DNA from: Niveispirillum sp943370215
GTDB taxonomy: Bacteria > Pseudomonadota > Alphaproteobacteria > Azospirillales > Azospirillaceae
Reading direction: 5' to 3'
Assembly: GCA_943370215.1 (NCBI GenBank)
Contig: CALRQC020000014.1
Span: forward strand, 1 to 64,000
Length of the DNA: 64,000 nt
Under the pieces are notes generated by a model. The model was not told the DNA's origin, made no database searches, and worked only from the letters and a program-made list of their open reading frames with translations. Made by a program: the position numbers and the translations under genes. Positions 42,317 through 49,743 of this stretch are shown one piece after another; the stretch's first letter is position 1; each line of letters starts with the position of its first letter.

Positions 42317-42925
42317 ATGTTCGAACAATTGTTGGGTCTGGTGGAGCAAATGGGATACTGGGGCCTGCTGGCACTGATGTTCCTGGAGAATCTGTTCCCC
42401 CCCATCCCATCGGAACTGATCATGCCACTGGGTGGTTTCCTGGCAGCACAGGGCAAGATGGACCCGGTGTTGGCTGTCTTGTTCGGCACCGCCGGTTCCG
42501 TCCTGGGTGCATTGCCCTGGTATTGGTTGGGCCGTGCCTTTGGCCGAGATCGTCTGTTCCGCATAGCGGACCGATTCGGCTTCATCATGACCATGGACCC
42601 GCCCGAGGTGTTGAAGGCATTCAACTGGTTCGACAAACATGGGCGTAAAGCTGTGCTGTTTGGCCGGCTGATTCCCGCCATCCGCACACTGATTTCCGTA
42701 CCGGCCGGGCTCGCAGCCATGTCGTTGCCGGGCTTCCTGGTTCTGACCACCCTGGGCTCACTGGTGTGGACCAGCATACTGACGGCTGCCGGCTATCTGC
42801 TGGAAAGCCAGTATGACCAGGTACAGGATTATGTTGACCCTGTTTCCAAGATCGTGGTTTTCGGCGTGATCGCCATCTACCTATGGCGGCTGGGGCGGCG
42901 GCTTCTCATCAGCCGCCGCAATTGA
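42317..42925 (+). CDS. DedA-family membrane protein
   Basis: Inner-membrane protein of 202 residues with about five or six helices. The DedA signatures are clear: ALMFLENLFPPIPSELIMPLGGFLA near the N terminus and WFDKHGRKAVLFGRLIPAIRTLISVPAGLAAM in the centre, with the conserved acidic and Arg residues needed for proton-coupled function. Members of this family flip undecaprenyl phosphate or phospholipids and support envelope homeostasis. In this window a recycling flippase for the C55 lipid carrier would serve the surface glycan genes nearby (inference). The gene is flanked by two small paralogous genes on the opposite strand. Confidence 0.92.
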   Translation: MFEQLLGLVEQMGYWGLLALMFLENLFPPIPSELIMPLGGFLAAQGKMDPVLAVLFGTAGSVLGALPWYWLGRAFGRDRLFRIADRFGFIMTMDPPEVLKAFNWFDKHGRKAVLFGRLIPAIRTLISVPAGLAAMSLPGFLVLTTLGSLVWTSILTAAGYLLESQYDQVQDYVDPVSKIVVFGVIAIYLWRLGRRLLISRRN

Positions 42926-42971
42926 CGCCCTGCTTGACCAGCCTTCCGCAGGGGCGTCGCAATGATGCCCC

Positions 42972-43181
42972 TCAGCGCAGGCGACGGAAGCGGTTGGCAT
43001 CCGACAGGGCAAAGATGGACAGGCTGAGCCGGTCCACCACGTTACCGGCAATCGCCAGTTCCACATTGGCGGCTTTGATGCCCGGACGGGCATGGATGGC
43101 CATCACCTGCAGGCGTCGGCGCGGGGGCAACAGCTCCTCAACCCATTCACCAGGGGCGAAATCAACAAAGTCACGAGCCAT
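42972..43181 (-). CDS. Small protein of unknown family, paralogue B
   Basis: A 69-residue protein clearly related to the 77-residue protein at 41770-42003: APGEWVEELLPPRRRLQVMA, then VELAIAGNVVDRLSLSIFALSDANRFRRL. Identities cover the whole length, including the Pro-Gly-Glu-Trp, the Arg triplet, Asp-Arg-Leu-Ser-Leu and the Arg-Phe-Arg-Arg-Leu end. There is no signal peptide or membrane helix. Ribosome-site support for the ATG at 43181 is weak (GGTGCG about 12 bases before), but the conservation with the paralogue starts close to this point. It converges with the DedA gene. I do not recognise a named family. Confidence 0.75.
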   Translation of the reverse strand: MARDFVDFAPGEWVEELLPPRRRLQVMAIHARPGIKAANVELAIAGNVVDRLSLSIFALSDANRFRRLR

Positions 43182-43324
43182 GATGGGAGCGCACCGAAAA
43201 GCTTGTTGTTGATGATCCCGCAGGGCGGTTTACCCGATATTATGCCAGCTTGATGGCTGATTGTACCAATGATTGCAGGATGATTAAAGAAAATCGTCCA
43301 CACACATCGTGACCGGACGCCCGG

Positions 43325-43786
43325 TCATAGATCGGGCTGCCGACGGCGAATCAACCCCACGGAAATGGTAGCCATCACCACCTCGTCATTCTGGTTAAGC
43401 ACCTCTGTCCGCTGACGCACGGTACCCATTTCCGGACGGGAACGCGATACCCGCGTTTCCAGCACCTCCAGCCGCACCCGCAGGCGATCACCCGGCCGTA
43501 CCGGGCGCAGCCAACGCAACTCATCCACACCAGGAGAGCCCAGCGAGGTTTCCGGACACAGGTAATTGTCCACCATCAGCCGCATCATGATTCCGCAGGT
43601 CTGCCAGCCGCTGGCCACCAACCCACCGAAATGCGTCTGTCGGCCTGCCGCCTCATCCAGATGGAAAGGTTGGGGATCGTACTCGCGGGCAAAGGCGATG
43701 ATCTCTTCCGCCGTGATCAAGCGGTCACCGAACTCCAGCACCAGACCGGGGGCCAGATCCTCAAAATACCGCAACTGACGCGTCAT
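43325..43786 (-). CDS. MaoC-family dehydratase
   Basis: Hot-dog fold enzyme of 153 residues of the R-specific enoyl-CoA hydratase type. The hydratase motif is EIIAFAREYDPQPFHLDE (catalytic Asp and His of the hydratase-2 loop), followed by GGLVASGWQT and RPGDRLRVRLEVLE. It acts on short or medium enoyl-CoA or related thioesters; the real substrate cannot be told. It stands alone. Its start lies 72 bases from a Fur-like box and about 300 bases from the divergent bacterioferritin gene. Confidence 0.9.
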   Translation of the reverse strand: MTRQLRYFEDLAPGLVLEFGDRLITAEEIIAFAREYDPQPFHLDEAAGRQTHFGGLVASGWQTCGIMMRLMVDNYLCPETSLGSPGVDELRWLRPVRPGDRLRVRLEVLETRVSRSRPEMGTVRQRTEVLNQNDEVVMATISVGLIRRRQPDL

Positions 43787-43857
43787 TCCCGCTTCCTCTC
43801 CCTTATTTCACCGTCGCCAATGGCGGCGGCGCTTCAAGGAGAGTAACCCGTATCGAC

Positions 43858-43876
43858 GATAACGACAATCATCAGC
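43858..43876. promoter_or_regulatory. Putative Fur box
   Basis: GATAACGACAATCATCAGC matches the classic Fur consensus GATAATGATAATCATTATC at 15 of 19 positions, including the central GA-AATCAT core. It lies between the MaoC gene and bacterioferritin, an iron-storage gene commonly under iron control. It is 215 bases from the bacterioferritin start, so its distance from the promoter is uncertain. Confidence 0.55.
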
Positions 43877-44009
43877 ATTCCTGAAATATAGAGTCAAACA
43901 AATCGCCAATGAAACCGGTTATCAACTGCACCTCTGTTCAATTGCAAGACGTTATCACGCGACAAACAGAACATAATGTGCCAGTATTGCCGAGACATAA
44001 TTTTTCGAC

Positions 44010-44054
44010 CGTATCAGTTGCCGACATGGCAAGGACATGTCAGCAACTGATACG
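44010..44054. promoter_or_regulatory. Long hairpin just upstream of bacterioferritin
   Basis: Two 19-base arms, CGTATCAGTTGCCGACATG and CATGTCAGCAACTGATACG, pair at 18 of 19 positions around the 7-base loop GCAAGGA. It ends 36 bases before the bacterioferritin start codon at 44091. It has no T-run after it. It may be an operator, an RNA structure controlling translation or decay, or a transcription pause site. Confidence 0.7.
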
Positions 44055-44090
44055 GCAACCATTCCCACCACCATCCGCATGAAGGTTTCC

Positions 44091-44567
44091 ATGAAGGGCG
44101 ATCCCACCGTCATCCGTCACCTCAACACGATCCTCACGAACGAGTTGACGGCCATCAACCAGTATTTCCTGCACGCGCGCATCATCAAGAACTGGGGTTT
44201 CCTGCGGCTGGCCAAGAAGGTCTATGAGGAATCCATTGGGGAGATGAAGCACGCCGACCAGCTCATTGAGCGTATCCTGTTCCTGGAAGGGCTGCCCAAC
44301 CTGCAGGATCTGCACAAGCTGATGATCGGTGAGGAGGTGCCGGAATGCTTCCGGGGCGATCTGGCGATCGAAACCCGCAACCGCACCGACTTGATCGAAG
44401 CGATGCAGTATTGTGAAGGCATCCGCGATTACCAGTCCAAGGAAATCTTCCGCCGCATTCTGGAGGATACCGAGGAACATATTGATTGGCTGGAAACCCA
44501 GTTGGGCCTGATCGACCGGGTCGGCGTTCAGAATTACCTGCAGGAGCAGATGGGCGCTGAGTCGTAA
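44091..44567 (+). CDS. bfr: Bacterioferritin
   Basis: Cytoplasmic 24-subunit iron-storage protein of 158 residues, the usual length. It begins MKGDPTVIRHLNTILTNELTAINQYFLHARI, with ferroxidase ligands Glu18 and Glu51 (ESIGEMKHADQLIERI, containing the E-x-x-H pair), Glu94 and Glu127-His130 (LEDTEEHIDWLE). The heme Met is present in the second helix region (IGEMKHAD). The frame also opens at 44037, but the family start at 44091 has AAGG 5 bases upstream. It is monocistronic, with a Fur-like box and a long hairpin upstream. It stores iron and protects against peroxide. Confidence 0.95.
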   Translation: MKGDPTVIRHLNTILTNELTAINQYFLHARIIKNWGFLRLAKKVYEESIGEMKHADQLIERILFLEGLPNLQDLHKLMIGEEVPECFRGDLAIETRNRTDLIEAMQYCEGIRDYQSKEIFRRILEDTEEHIDWLETQLGLIDRVGVQNYLQEQMGAES

Positions 44568-44680
44568 CCATCCTTGCAGAAAAATCTTTCCGCCAGCGGG
44601 GTCCAACCGCTGCGGTACGTCTGGCGCACCCCCGCGCCCGCACCCACTTTGTGGGTGTGGTGGCTGGTCACCTTGCCAAT

Positions 44681-44717
44681 CTGTATTGATCAGAACCTAC
44701 GGCTTTGATCAATACAG
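44681..44717 (+). repeat. Conserved-loop hairpin, copy 2
   Basis: CTGTATTGATCA and TGATCAATACAG form a perfect 12-bp stem around the 13-base loop GAACCTACGGCTT. Compared with copy 1 (27476-27512) the inner stem TTGATCA and the first 8 loop bases are the same, while the outer stem differs with compensating changes on both sides. It lies 113 bases after the bacterioferritin stop. Confidence 0.7.
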
Positions 44718-44764
44718 ACGCCGGGCGCCACCGTCTGGTGGCATGGTATGATCAGCACCGCCAA

Positions 44765-44800
44765 CGGGCGATCCCCAGGGGATCGCCCGTTTCATTTTTG
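44765..44800. terminator. Rho-independent terminator
   Basis: CGGGCGATCCCC and GGGGATCGCCCG form a perfect 12-bp stem around one central base, followed by TTTCATTTTT. It ends the plus-strand bacterioferritin region. Confidence 0.8.
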
Positions 44801-44826
44801 CGCCCCCTATTCCCGCCAGGACCGGA

Positions 44827-44979
44827 TCAGACCACCTCCCGCGCAGCCATTTCCTCATAACGGACATAGAGAATCGCCTCTTCCTTGTGCAGTCTGGATT
44901 GTAGTTGCGCGCTGATACGGCCGAAATCGATGGCGAAGGCTATCCCCTCCCCCTCGTCCTTATACTTGTCGAAAAAGGC
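44827..44979 (-). pseudogene. Possible 3' remnant of a hemerythrin-like gene
   Basis: A minus-strand frame of about 50 codons reads LAFFDKYKDEGEG...IDFGRISAQLQSRLHKEEAILYVRYEEM before its stop at 44827. It resembles the last two helices of hemerythrin HHE domains, including the late KEE-x3-Y segment. No start codon precedes it before the stop of the epimerase gene immediately upstream, and the 5' two thirds of such a domain are missing. It looks like a truncated gene, left where the glycan cluster joins. The homology is from pattern memory, so it is tentative. Confidence 0.35.
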
Positions 44980-44983
44980 CAGG

Positions 44984-45982
44984 TCAGTCGGGTTTGTAGA
45001 AATCCCGGTACCAGGCAATAAAGCGCTCAACCCCCTCCACCATGCCGGTACGGGGGCGATAGCCCAGTTCCGCTGTGCTGGCGCTGATATCGGCATATGT
45101 GGCAGGAACATCCCCGGGCTGCATCGGCTCCATGATCTTCTCCGCCGTGCGCCCAAGGGCCGCCTCAATGGCCGCGATGAAATCCAGCAGCCGTTCCGGG
45201 CGGTTATTGCCCAGATTATAGAGGCGATGGGGCACCACATCCCCCCCCATCATCTCTGGCGCCGGCTGGGCCGGACGATCCAGCGCAGCCAGGACACCGG
45301 CGACAATATCGTCGATATAGGTGAAGTCCCGCCACATCTGGCCATGATTGAAGACTCGGATCGGCCGCCCTGCAGCCACCGCATTGGCAAACAGAATGGG
45401 GGCCATGTCCGGCCGCCCCCATGGACCATAAACGGTAAAGAAGCGCAGCCCCGTGGCGGGCAAGCCATAAAGATGGCTATAGGTTCGGGTCATCAATTCA
45501 TCAGCGCGCTTGGTTGCCGCATAGAGGGATACCGGCCGTTCCACCGCATCACCCACCGCAAAGGGCTGCTTCTCGTTCGCACCATAGACGGAGGATGAAC
45601 TGGCATAAACGAAATGGCGCAAAGCTGGCAGGTGACGCGCCCCTTCCAGCATCACGACCTGTCCCATCAGATTGGACTGGACGTAGGCATAGGGATTTTC
45701 AAGCGAGTAGCGCACGCCGGCCTGGGCTGCCAAATGCACAATGCCCGTGATGTCGGGGTGGCGGGAGAAAAAATCCTCCATACCGACACGGTCAGCAATA
45801 TCAAGCCGCTTCAGATTGAACCCTGATTGCCCCGCCAGAAGGGCGATCCGGGCCTCTTTCAGCCGAACATCATAATAATCATTGATATTATCAATGCCCA
45901 CCACCCGCTCGCCGCGGGAGAGCAGCGCCTGCGCCACATGCATACCGATGAAGCCGGCGGCACCGGTGACAAGGATGGTCAT
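44984..45982 (-). CDS. UDP-glucuronate 4-epimerase-like SDR enzyme
   Basis: Extended short-chain dehydrogenase of 332 residues interconverting UDP-glucuronate and UDP-galacturonate in the cytoplasm. The Rossmann motif is TILVTGAAGFIGMHVAQ, and NINDYYDVRLKEARIALL is characteristic of this subfamily. The active site has Ser in YASSSSVYG and Tyr-Lys in SLYAATKRADEL; HLAAQAGVRYSLENPYAYV and FFTVYGPWGRPDMAP are further marks. I chose ATG 45982; the frame opens earlier at 46015. It is divergent from galE, 175 bases away, and probably supplies galacturonate to a surface glycan. Confidence 0.85.
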   Translation of the reverse strand: MTILVTGAAGFIGMHVAQALLSRGERVVGIDNINDYYDVRLKEARIALLAGQSGFNLKRLDIADRVGMEDFFSRHPDITGIVHLAAQAGVRYSLENPYAYVQSNLMGQVVMLEGARHLPALRHFVYASSSSVYGANEKQPFAVGDAVERPVSLYAATKRADELMTRTYSHLYGLPATGLRFFTVYGPWGRPDMAPILFANAVAAGRPIRVFNHGQMWRDFTYIDDIVAGVLAALDRPAQPAPEMMGGDVVPHRLYNLGNNRPERLLDFIAAIEAALGRTAEKIMEPMQPGDVPATYADISASTAELGYRPRTGMVEGVERFIAWYRDFYKPD

Positions 45983-46156
45983 AACGAAACCCCGCCCTAC
46001 TCTCATCAGGATCACAGGGTTATACGCCGGAAGAGCGACATCGGATAAGCCTGTTGCACAACCAAATTACGATTTTACAGGCCCTGGTGGAAATGGCTAC
46101 AAACGGGCCAACGACCTCCGCTTTCCGTACTGGGCAAAGGGGAAGGTGTCTCTCAC

Positions 46157-47167
46157 GTGAAGCGGATTGAGATGTCAGCGGTTGATGCGATCCTGGTAAC
46201 GGGCGGTGCCGGCTATGTCGGCAGCCATGCGGTGGAGGCATTGTGCCGCGCCGGCTATGCCGTAACGGTGGTGGATGATCTGAGCCAGGGGCACAAAGCC
46301 GCCGTGCCGGCGGGGGCAGACCTTGTGGTGGGCGATGCGGGTGACCGCGCGTTGCTGGACCGGTTGATGACCGCCCGCCCCTATCACGCCGTGATGCATT
46401 TCGCTGCCCGCTCCCTGGTCGGGGAATCCATGCGAGACCCCACCCCCTATCTGACGGGCAATGTCCGGGTGGCCCAGGCCATCATCGATGCCGCCGTGGC
46501 CCATAAGGTGGGCAAGCTGGTCCTTTCCTCCACTGCCAATATTTTCGCTTCCAGCGATGGGCGCCCCATCACGGAGGAAAGTCCGATCGATCCGGGCAGC
46601 CCCTATGGGGAAGGCAAATATATTGTGGAGCGGCTACTGCACTGGGCTGATCGCTGTCACGGGTTGCACTCTGCGGCACTGCGCTATTTCAACGCTGCCG
46701 GGGCCCATCCCGACGGCCATCTGGGTGAGGACCACCAGCCCGAGACCCACCTGATTCCCATTGTGTTGGAGGTGGCCCTGGGCAAGCGGCCGCATTTGGA
46801 CATTTTCGGCAACGATTACGATACGCCGGATGGCACCTGCATCCGTGATTATGTCCATGTCTGTGATATTGCCGAGGCGCATATCAAGGTACTGGATGTG
46901 CTGGACAAACGATCGGCCCGCTACAATGTCGGCACGGGCAGTGGTTACTCAGTGCGCCAAGTGGTGGAAGCCGCAGAACGGGTGATCGGGCAGCCGATCG
47001 CCGTGCGCATGGCCCCGCGCCGGCCGGGTGACCCGCCCGTGCTGGTCGCCGATGGCAGCCGCCTGCGACGCGAAACCGGGTGGGCACCAAAGCTGCCCGA
47101 CCTGGAAAGCATGATCGCCACCGCCTGGGAATGGCGCCGGCGTCATCCCGATGGCTATGCCGGATAA
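46157..47167 (+). CDS. galE: UDP-glucose 4-epimerase
   Basis: Cytoplasmic NAD-dependent epimerase of 336 residues making UDP-galactose. It has the Rossmann motif ILVTGGAGYVGSHAVEAL, the NAD-binding DDLSQGH, catalytic Ser-Thr in LVLSSTANIFAS, Tyr-Lys in YGEGKYIVERLL, and the GalE-specific DYDTPDGTCIRDYVHV. GGGGAAGG precedes the GTG at 46157 by 11 bases; ATG 46172 is an alternative start. It stands before UDP-galactopyranose mutase, whose substrate it makes, so the two form the pathway UDP-glucose to UDP-galactose to UDP-galactofuranose. Confidence 0.93.
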   Translation: MKRIEMSAVDAILVTGGAGYVGSHAVEALCRAGYAVTVVDDLSQGHKAAVPAGADLVVGDAGDRALLDRLMTARPYHAVMHFAARSLVGESMRDPTPYLTGNVRVAQAIIDAAVAHKVGKLVLSSTANIFASSDGRPITEESPIDPGSPYGEGKYIVERLLHWADRCHGLHSAALRYFNAAGAHPDGHLGEDHQPETHLIPIVLEVALGKRPHLDIFGNDYDTPDGTCIRDYVHVCDIAEAHIKVLDVLDKRSARYNVGTGSGYSVRQVVEAAERVIGQPIAVRMAPRRPGDPPVLVADGSRLRRETGWAPKLPDLESMIATAWEWRRRHPDGYAG

Positions 47168-47293
47168 GGCGGCAGACGGGGCCCTGCCATGGCGGGAACG
47201 TGACCAGCCCGCCCTTGCAATCCGCCCGTGACCGACGGTAACAGTAACCTGGCCCATCTTTGCTGCGTGGGACAGGATTTCCGAGGGATAAAG

Positions 47294-48460
47294 ATGAATT
47301 TCGACGGTTTCGACCTGATTGTGGTGGGTAGCGGCTTCTTCGGCGCCACCATCGCCGAACGCGCCGCCCGCGAACTGGGCCTGACCGTCGCCGTACTGGA
47401 TAAGCGTACCCATTTCGGCGGCAATTCCTATTCAGAGATCAATGCCGAAACAGGCATCGAAGTGCATCCCTATGGCACCCACATTTTCCATACCAATTCA
47501 GAAGAAGTATGGACCTATATCAACCGCTTCACGCAATTCTCCGAATACCGGCACCGGGTATTCACAGTTCATGGCGGGCGGGTCTTCTCCATGCCCATCA
47601 ATCTGGGCACCATCTGTTCATTCTTCGGCCAGCATTTCACCCCCGATGAAGCCCGCGCCCTGGTCGCGCGGGAAATGGCGGCCGAAAGCATCGGGGAACC
47701 CGCCAATCTGGAGGAAAAGGCCGTCAAATCGATCGGCCGTTCCCTTTACGATGCCTTCATCCGTGGCTATACGATGAAGCAATGGCAGACCGATCCGCGT
47801 CAGTTGCCCGCATCCATCATTGGTCGGCTGCCGGTGCGTTTCACCTTCGACGACCGCTATTTCGCGGATCGGTTCGAAGGGATGCCGCTGGGCGGCTATG
47901 GCGCCATTTTCCGCAATATGCTCAATCAGCCGAAGATCCAGATGTTCCTGGGTGTTGATTTCTTCGACATCCGCGACCAGATCCCGGCTGGCAAGCCCAT
48001 CATCTATACTGGCGCCATCGACCGTTATTATGATTACCAGTTTGGCGAACTGGGCTGGCGCACGGTCGATCTGGAATGGGAAGTGGCACAGACCCCCGAT
48101 TTCCAGGGTACCTCGGTGATGAACTATGCCGATATGGATGTGCCCTTCACCCGTATCCATGAATTCCGACATCTGCATCCCGAACGGCCGTTCGATGGTG
48201 ATAAGACCATCATCGCCCGTGAATTCTCCCGCTTCGCCGGCAAGGGCGATGAACCCTATTACCCGATCGCCACACCGGCTGACCGTGATCTGTACGAGCG
48301 ATATGTCGCCTTGACCGAACGGGAGCCGAATGTGATCTTCGGCGGCCGTCTGGGCACCTACCGGTATCTCGATATGCATCAGGCCATTGGCGCGGCGTTG
48401 AAATGTTTTGATACGCAGGTGGTTCCGCTGGTTACGGCCGGCAAACCGCTGCGTGTCTGA
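47294..48460 (+). CDS. glf: UDP-galactopyranose mutase
   Basis: FAD-dependent enzyme of 388 residues converting UDP-galactopyranose to UDP-galactofuranose. The FAD motif is DLIVVGSGFFGATIAERAA, then LDKRTHFGGNSYSE, HPYGTHIFHTNSEEVW with the flavin-binding HIFHT, and WQTDPRQLPASIIGRLPVRF. The C-terminal FGGRLGTYRYLDMHQAIGAA is the second flavin motif. The start MNFDGFDLIVV at 47294 has GAGGGA upstream; the frame opens earlier at 47228 but lacks support. With galE it shows that a galactofuranose-containing surface glycan is made here. Confidence 0.95.
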   Translation: MNFDGFDLIVVGSGFFGATIAERAARELGLTVAVLDKRTHFGGNSYSEINAETGIEVHPYGTHIFHTNSEEVWTYINRFTQFSEYRHRVFTVHGGRVFSMPINLGTICSFFGQHFTPDEARALVAREMAAESIGEPANLEEKAVKSIGRSLYDAFIRGYTMKQWQTDPRQLPASIIGRLPVRFTFDDRYFADRFEGMPLGGYGAIFRNMLNQPKIQMFLGVDFFDIRDQIPAGKPIIYTGAIDRYYDYQFGELGWRTVDLEWEVAQTPDFQGTSVMNYADMDVPFTRIHEFRHLHPERPFDGDKTIIAREFSRFAGKGDEPYYPIATPADRDLYERYVALTEREPNVIFGGRLGTYRYLDMHQAIGAALKCFDTQVVPLVTAGKPLRV

Positions 48461-48496
48461 TCTGGTTTTCTCGTTTTTTTTCAGGCAAGGCGCCAA

Positions 48497-49729
48497 ATGG
48501 CTGCGAAATCGCTGCGTGTGAACATTGTCGTCCCTCCCCTGCATCGGGAGAAGTTCACCGGCGGCATCCTCTGTATCCTGGAACATGCCCATCAGCTTCA
48601 CAAGCGTGGGCATCAGGTGACGATCATCCCCACCCGCCCCTGCGATGCGCCAGCCTGGTTCAAAAAAGAATTCGGCACATTGCTGCATTGGGCACCGCAA
48701 TCGACGGGTGGTGCCCTGGGTCGGCTGATCGCCACCCTGGCCGGCTGGCTGCCGCGCCGTGATGAAGCCGGCAAGGCCGATATCCGCCGCGACTTCATGG
48801 CCTTGGTGCGTAACCTGCCTCAGCTTTGGACGCCGGAAATCGAACAGGCCGTGCAGCACCACGAGCTGCGCCGCATGATACCGCCAGCCGATATCACCAT
48901 TGCCACCCAGTATAGTACCGCCCTGCCCGTCTATCTGTTCGGCACCGGCAAGCTGGGCTATTTCATGCAACATTACGAAGTCATCTTTGCCAATGACACG
49001 CCGGACCCGGTGCAGACCCATAAGGTCGCCGCCATGTCCTACCGGCTGGGTCTGGAGATGATGGCCAACTCCCCCTGGCTCTATGATCAGGTGGACAAGG
49101 CGGTTCCCGGTGCATCGCTGCGACTGTCGCCCAATGCGCTGGATCATAACATCTTCAATGGCACACCAAAGCCCCTGGCCGCCCCGGACGACAGGAAGGT
49201 TACACTGATCTCCTATGGTGGGCGCCATGTTGCCTGGAAAGGGTTTAAGGAGATGGCGGAGGCGACCGCCATCGTGCGCCGTCGCCTGCCACATTACCAG
49301 ATCGACTGGCATGTCTATGGCGGGGCCGCCCTGCCGCCGGATAACCCCATTGCGCCCTACAAGGATTTGGGGTTCCTGCAACCGCTGGCCCTGGCCGATG
49401 CCTATCGGCAGGCCGACATTCTGCTTTCCGCTTCCTGGTATGAGAGTTTCCCGCTGTTCCCAGCCGAAGCGATGGCCTGTGGTCTGGCGGCGATAACCAC
49501 CCAGCCGGGAACGGAACAATATGCCATCCCCAGCCAAACCGCCGAAGTGGTGGAGGCGCAATCGCCGGAATCGGTGGCGGCCGGTCTGGAACGGTTGATC
49601 GCCGATCATGTCCACCGCCAGCGTATTGCCCAGGCTGGTTGGGAAATGGCCCGCACCCTGACATGGGAGGCTGCGGGCGACGCCATGGAAGCCAATATCC
49701 GGTCGATTGTCGCGGGGCAGGCCCCCTGA
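48497..49729 (+). CDS. Glycosyltransferase family 4
   Basis: GT-B fold transferase of 410 residues, probably acting on the cytoplasmic face in glycan assembly. The N-terminal Rossmann half is LRVNIVVPPLHREKFTGGI with a glycine-rich acceptor loop. The C-terminal half has the family EX7E region SWYESFPLFPAEAMACG, which binds the donor nucleotide. Family members with this shape (rhamnosyl- or galactofuranosyl-type) add sugars to the chain; which sugar is not visible. It follows glf in the same direction, 36 bases away, and precedes the flippase gene by 14 bases. Confidence 0.88.
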   Translation: MAAKSLRVNIVVPPLHREKFTGGILCILEHAHQLHKRGHQVTIIPTRPCDAPAWFKKEFGTLLHWAPQSTGGALGRLIATLAGWLPRRDEAGKADIRRDFMALVRNLPQLWTPEIEQAVQHHELRRMIPPADITIATQYSTALPVYLFGTGKLGYFMQHYEVIFANDTPDPVQTHKVAAMSYRLGLEMMANSPWLYDQVDKAVPGASLRLSPNALDHNIFNGTPKPLAAPDDRKVTLISYGGRHVAWKGFKEMAEATAIVRRRLPHYQIDWHVYGGAALPPDNPIAPYKDLGFLQPLALADAYRQADILLSASWYESFPLFPAEAMACGLAAITTQPGTEQYAIPSQTAEVVEAQSPESVAAGLERLIADHVHRQRIAQAGWEMARTLTWEAAGDAMEANIRSIVAGQAP

Positions 49730-49743
49730 GGGGTTGCTGCGCC

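Noticed and set aside
47618..49615. 665-codon minus-strand frame opposite glf and the GT4 gene
   Set aside because: Antisense shadow of two well-supported genes.
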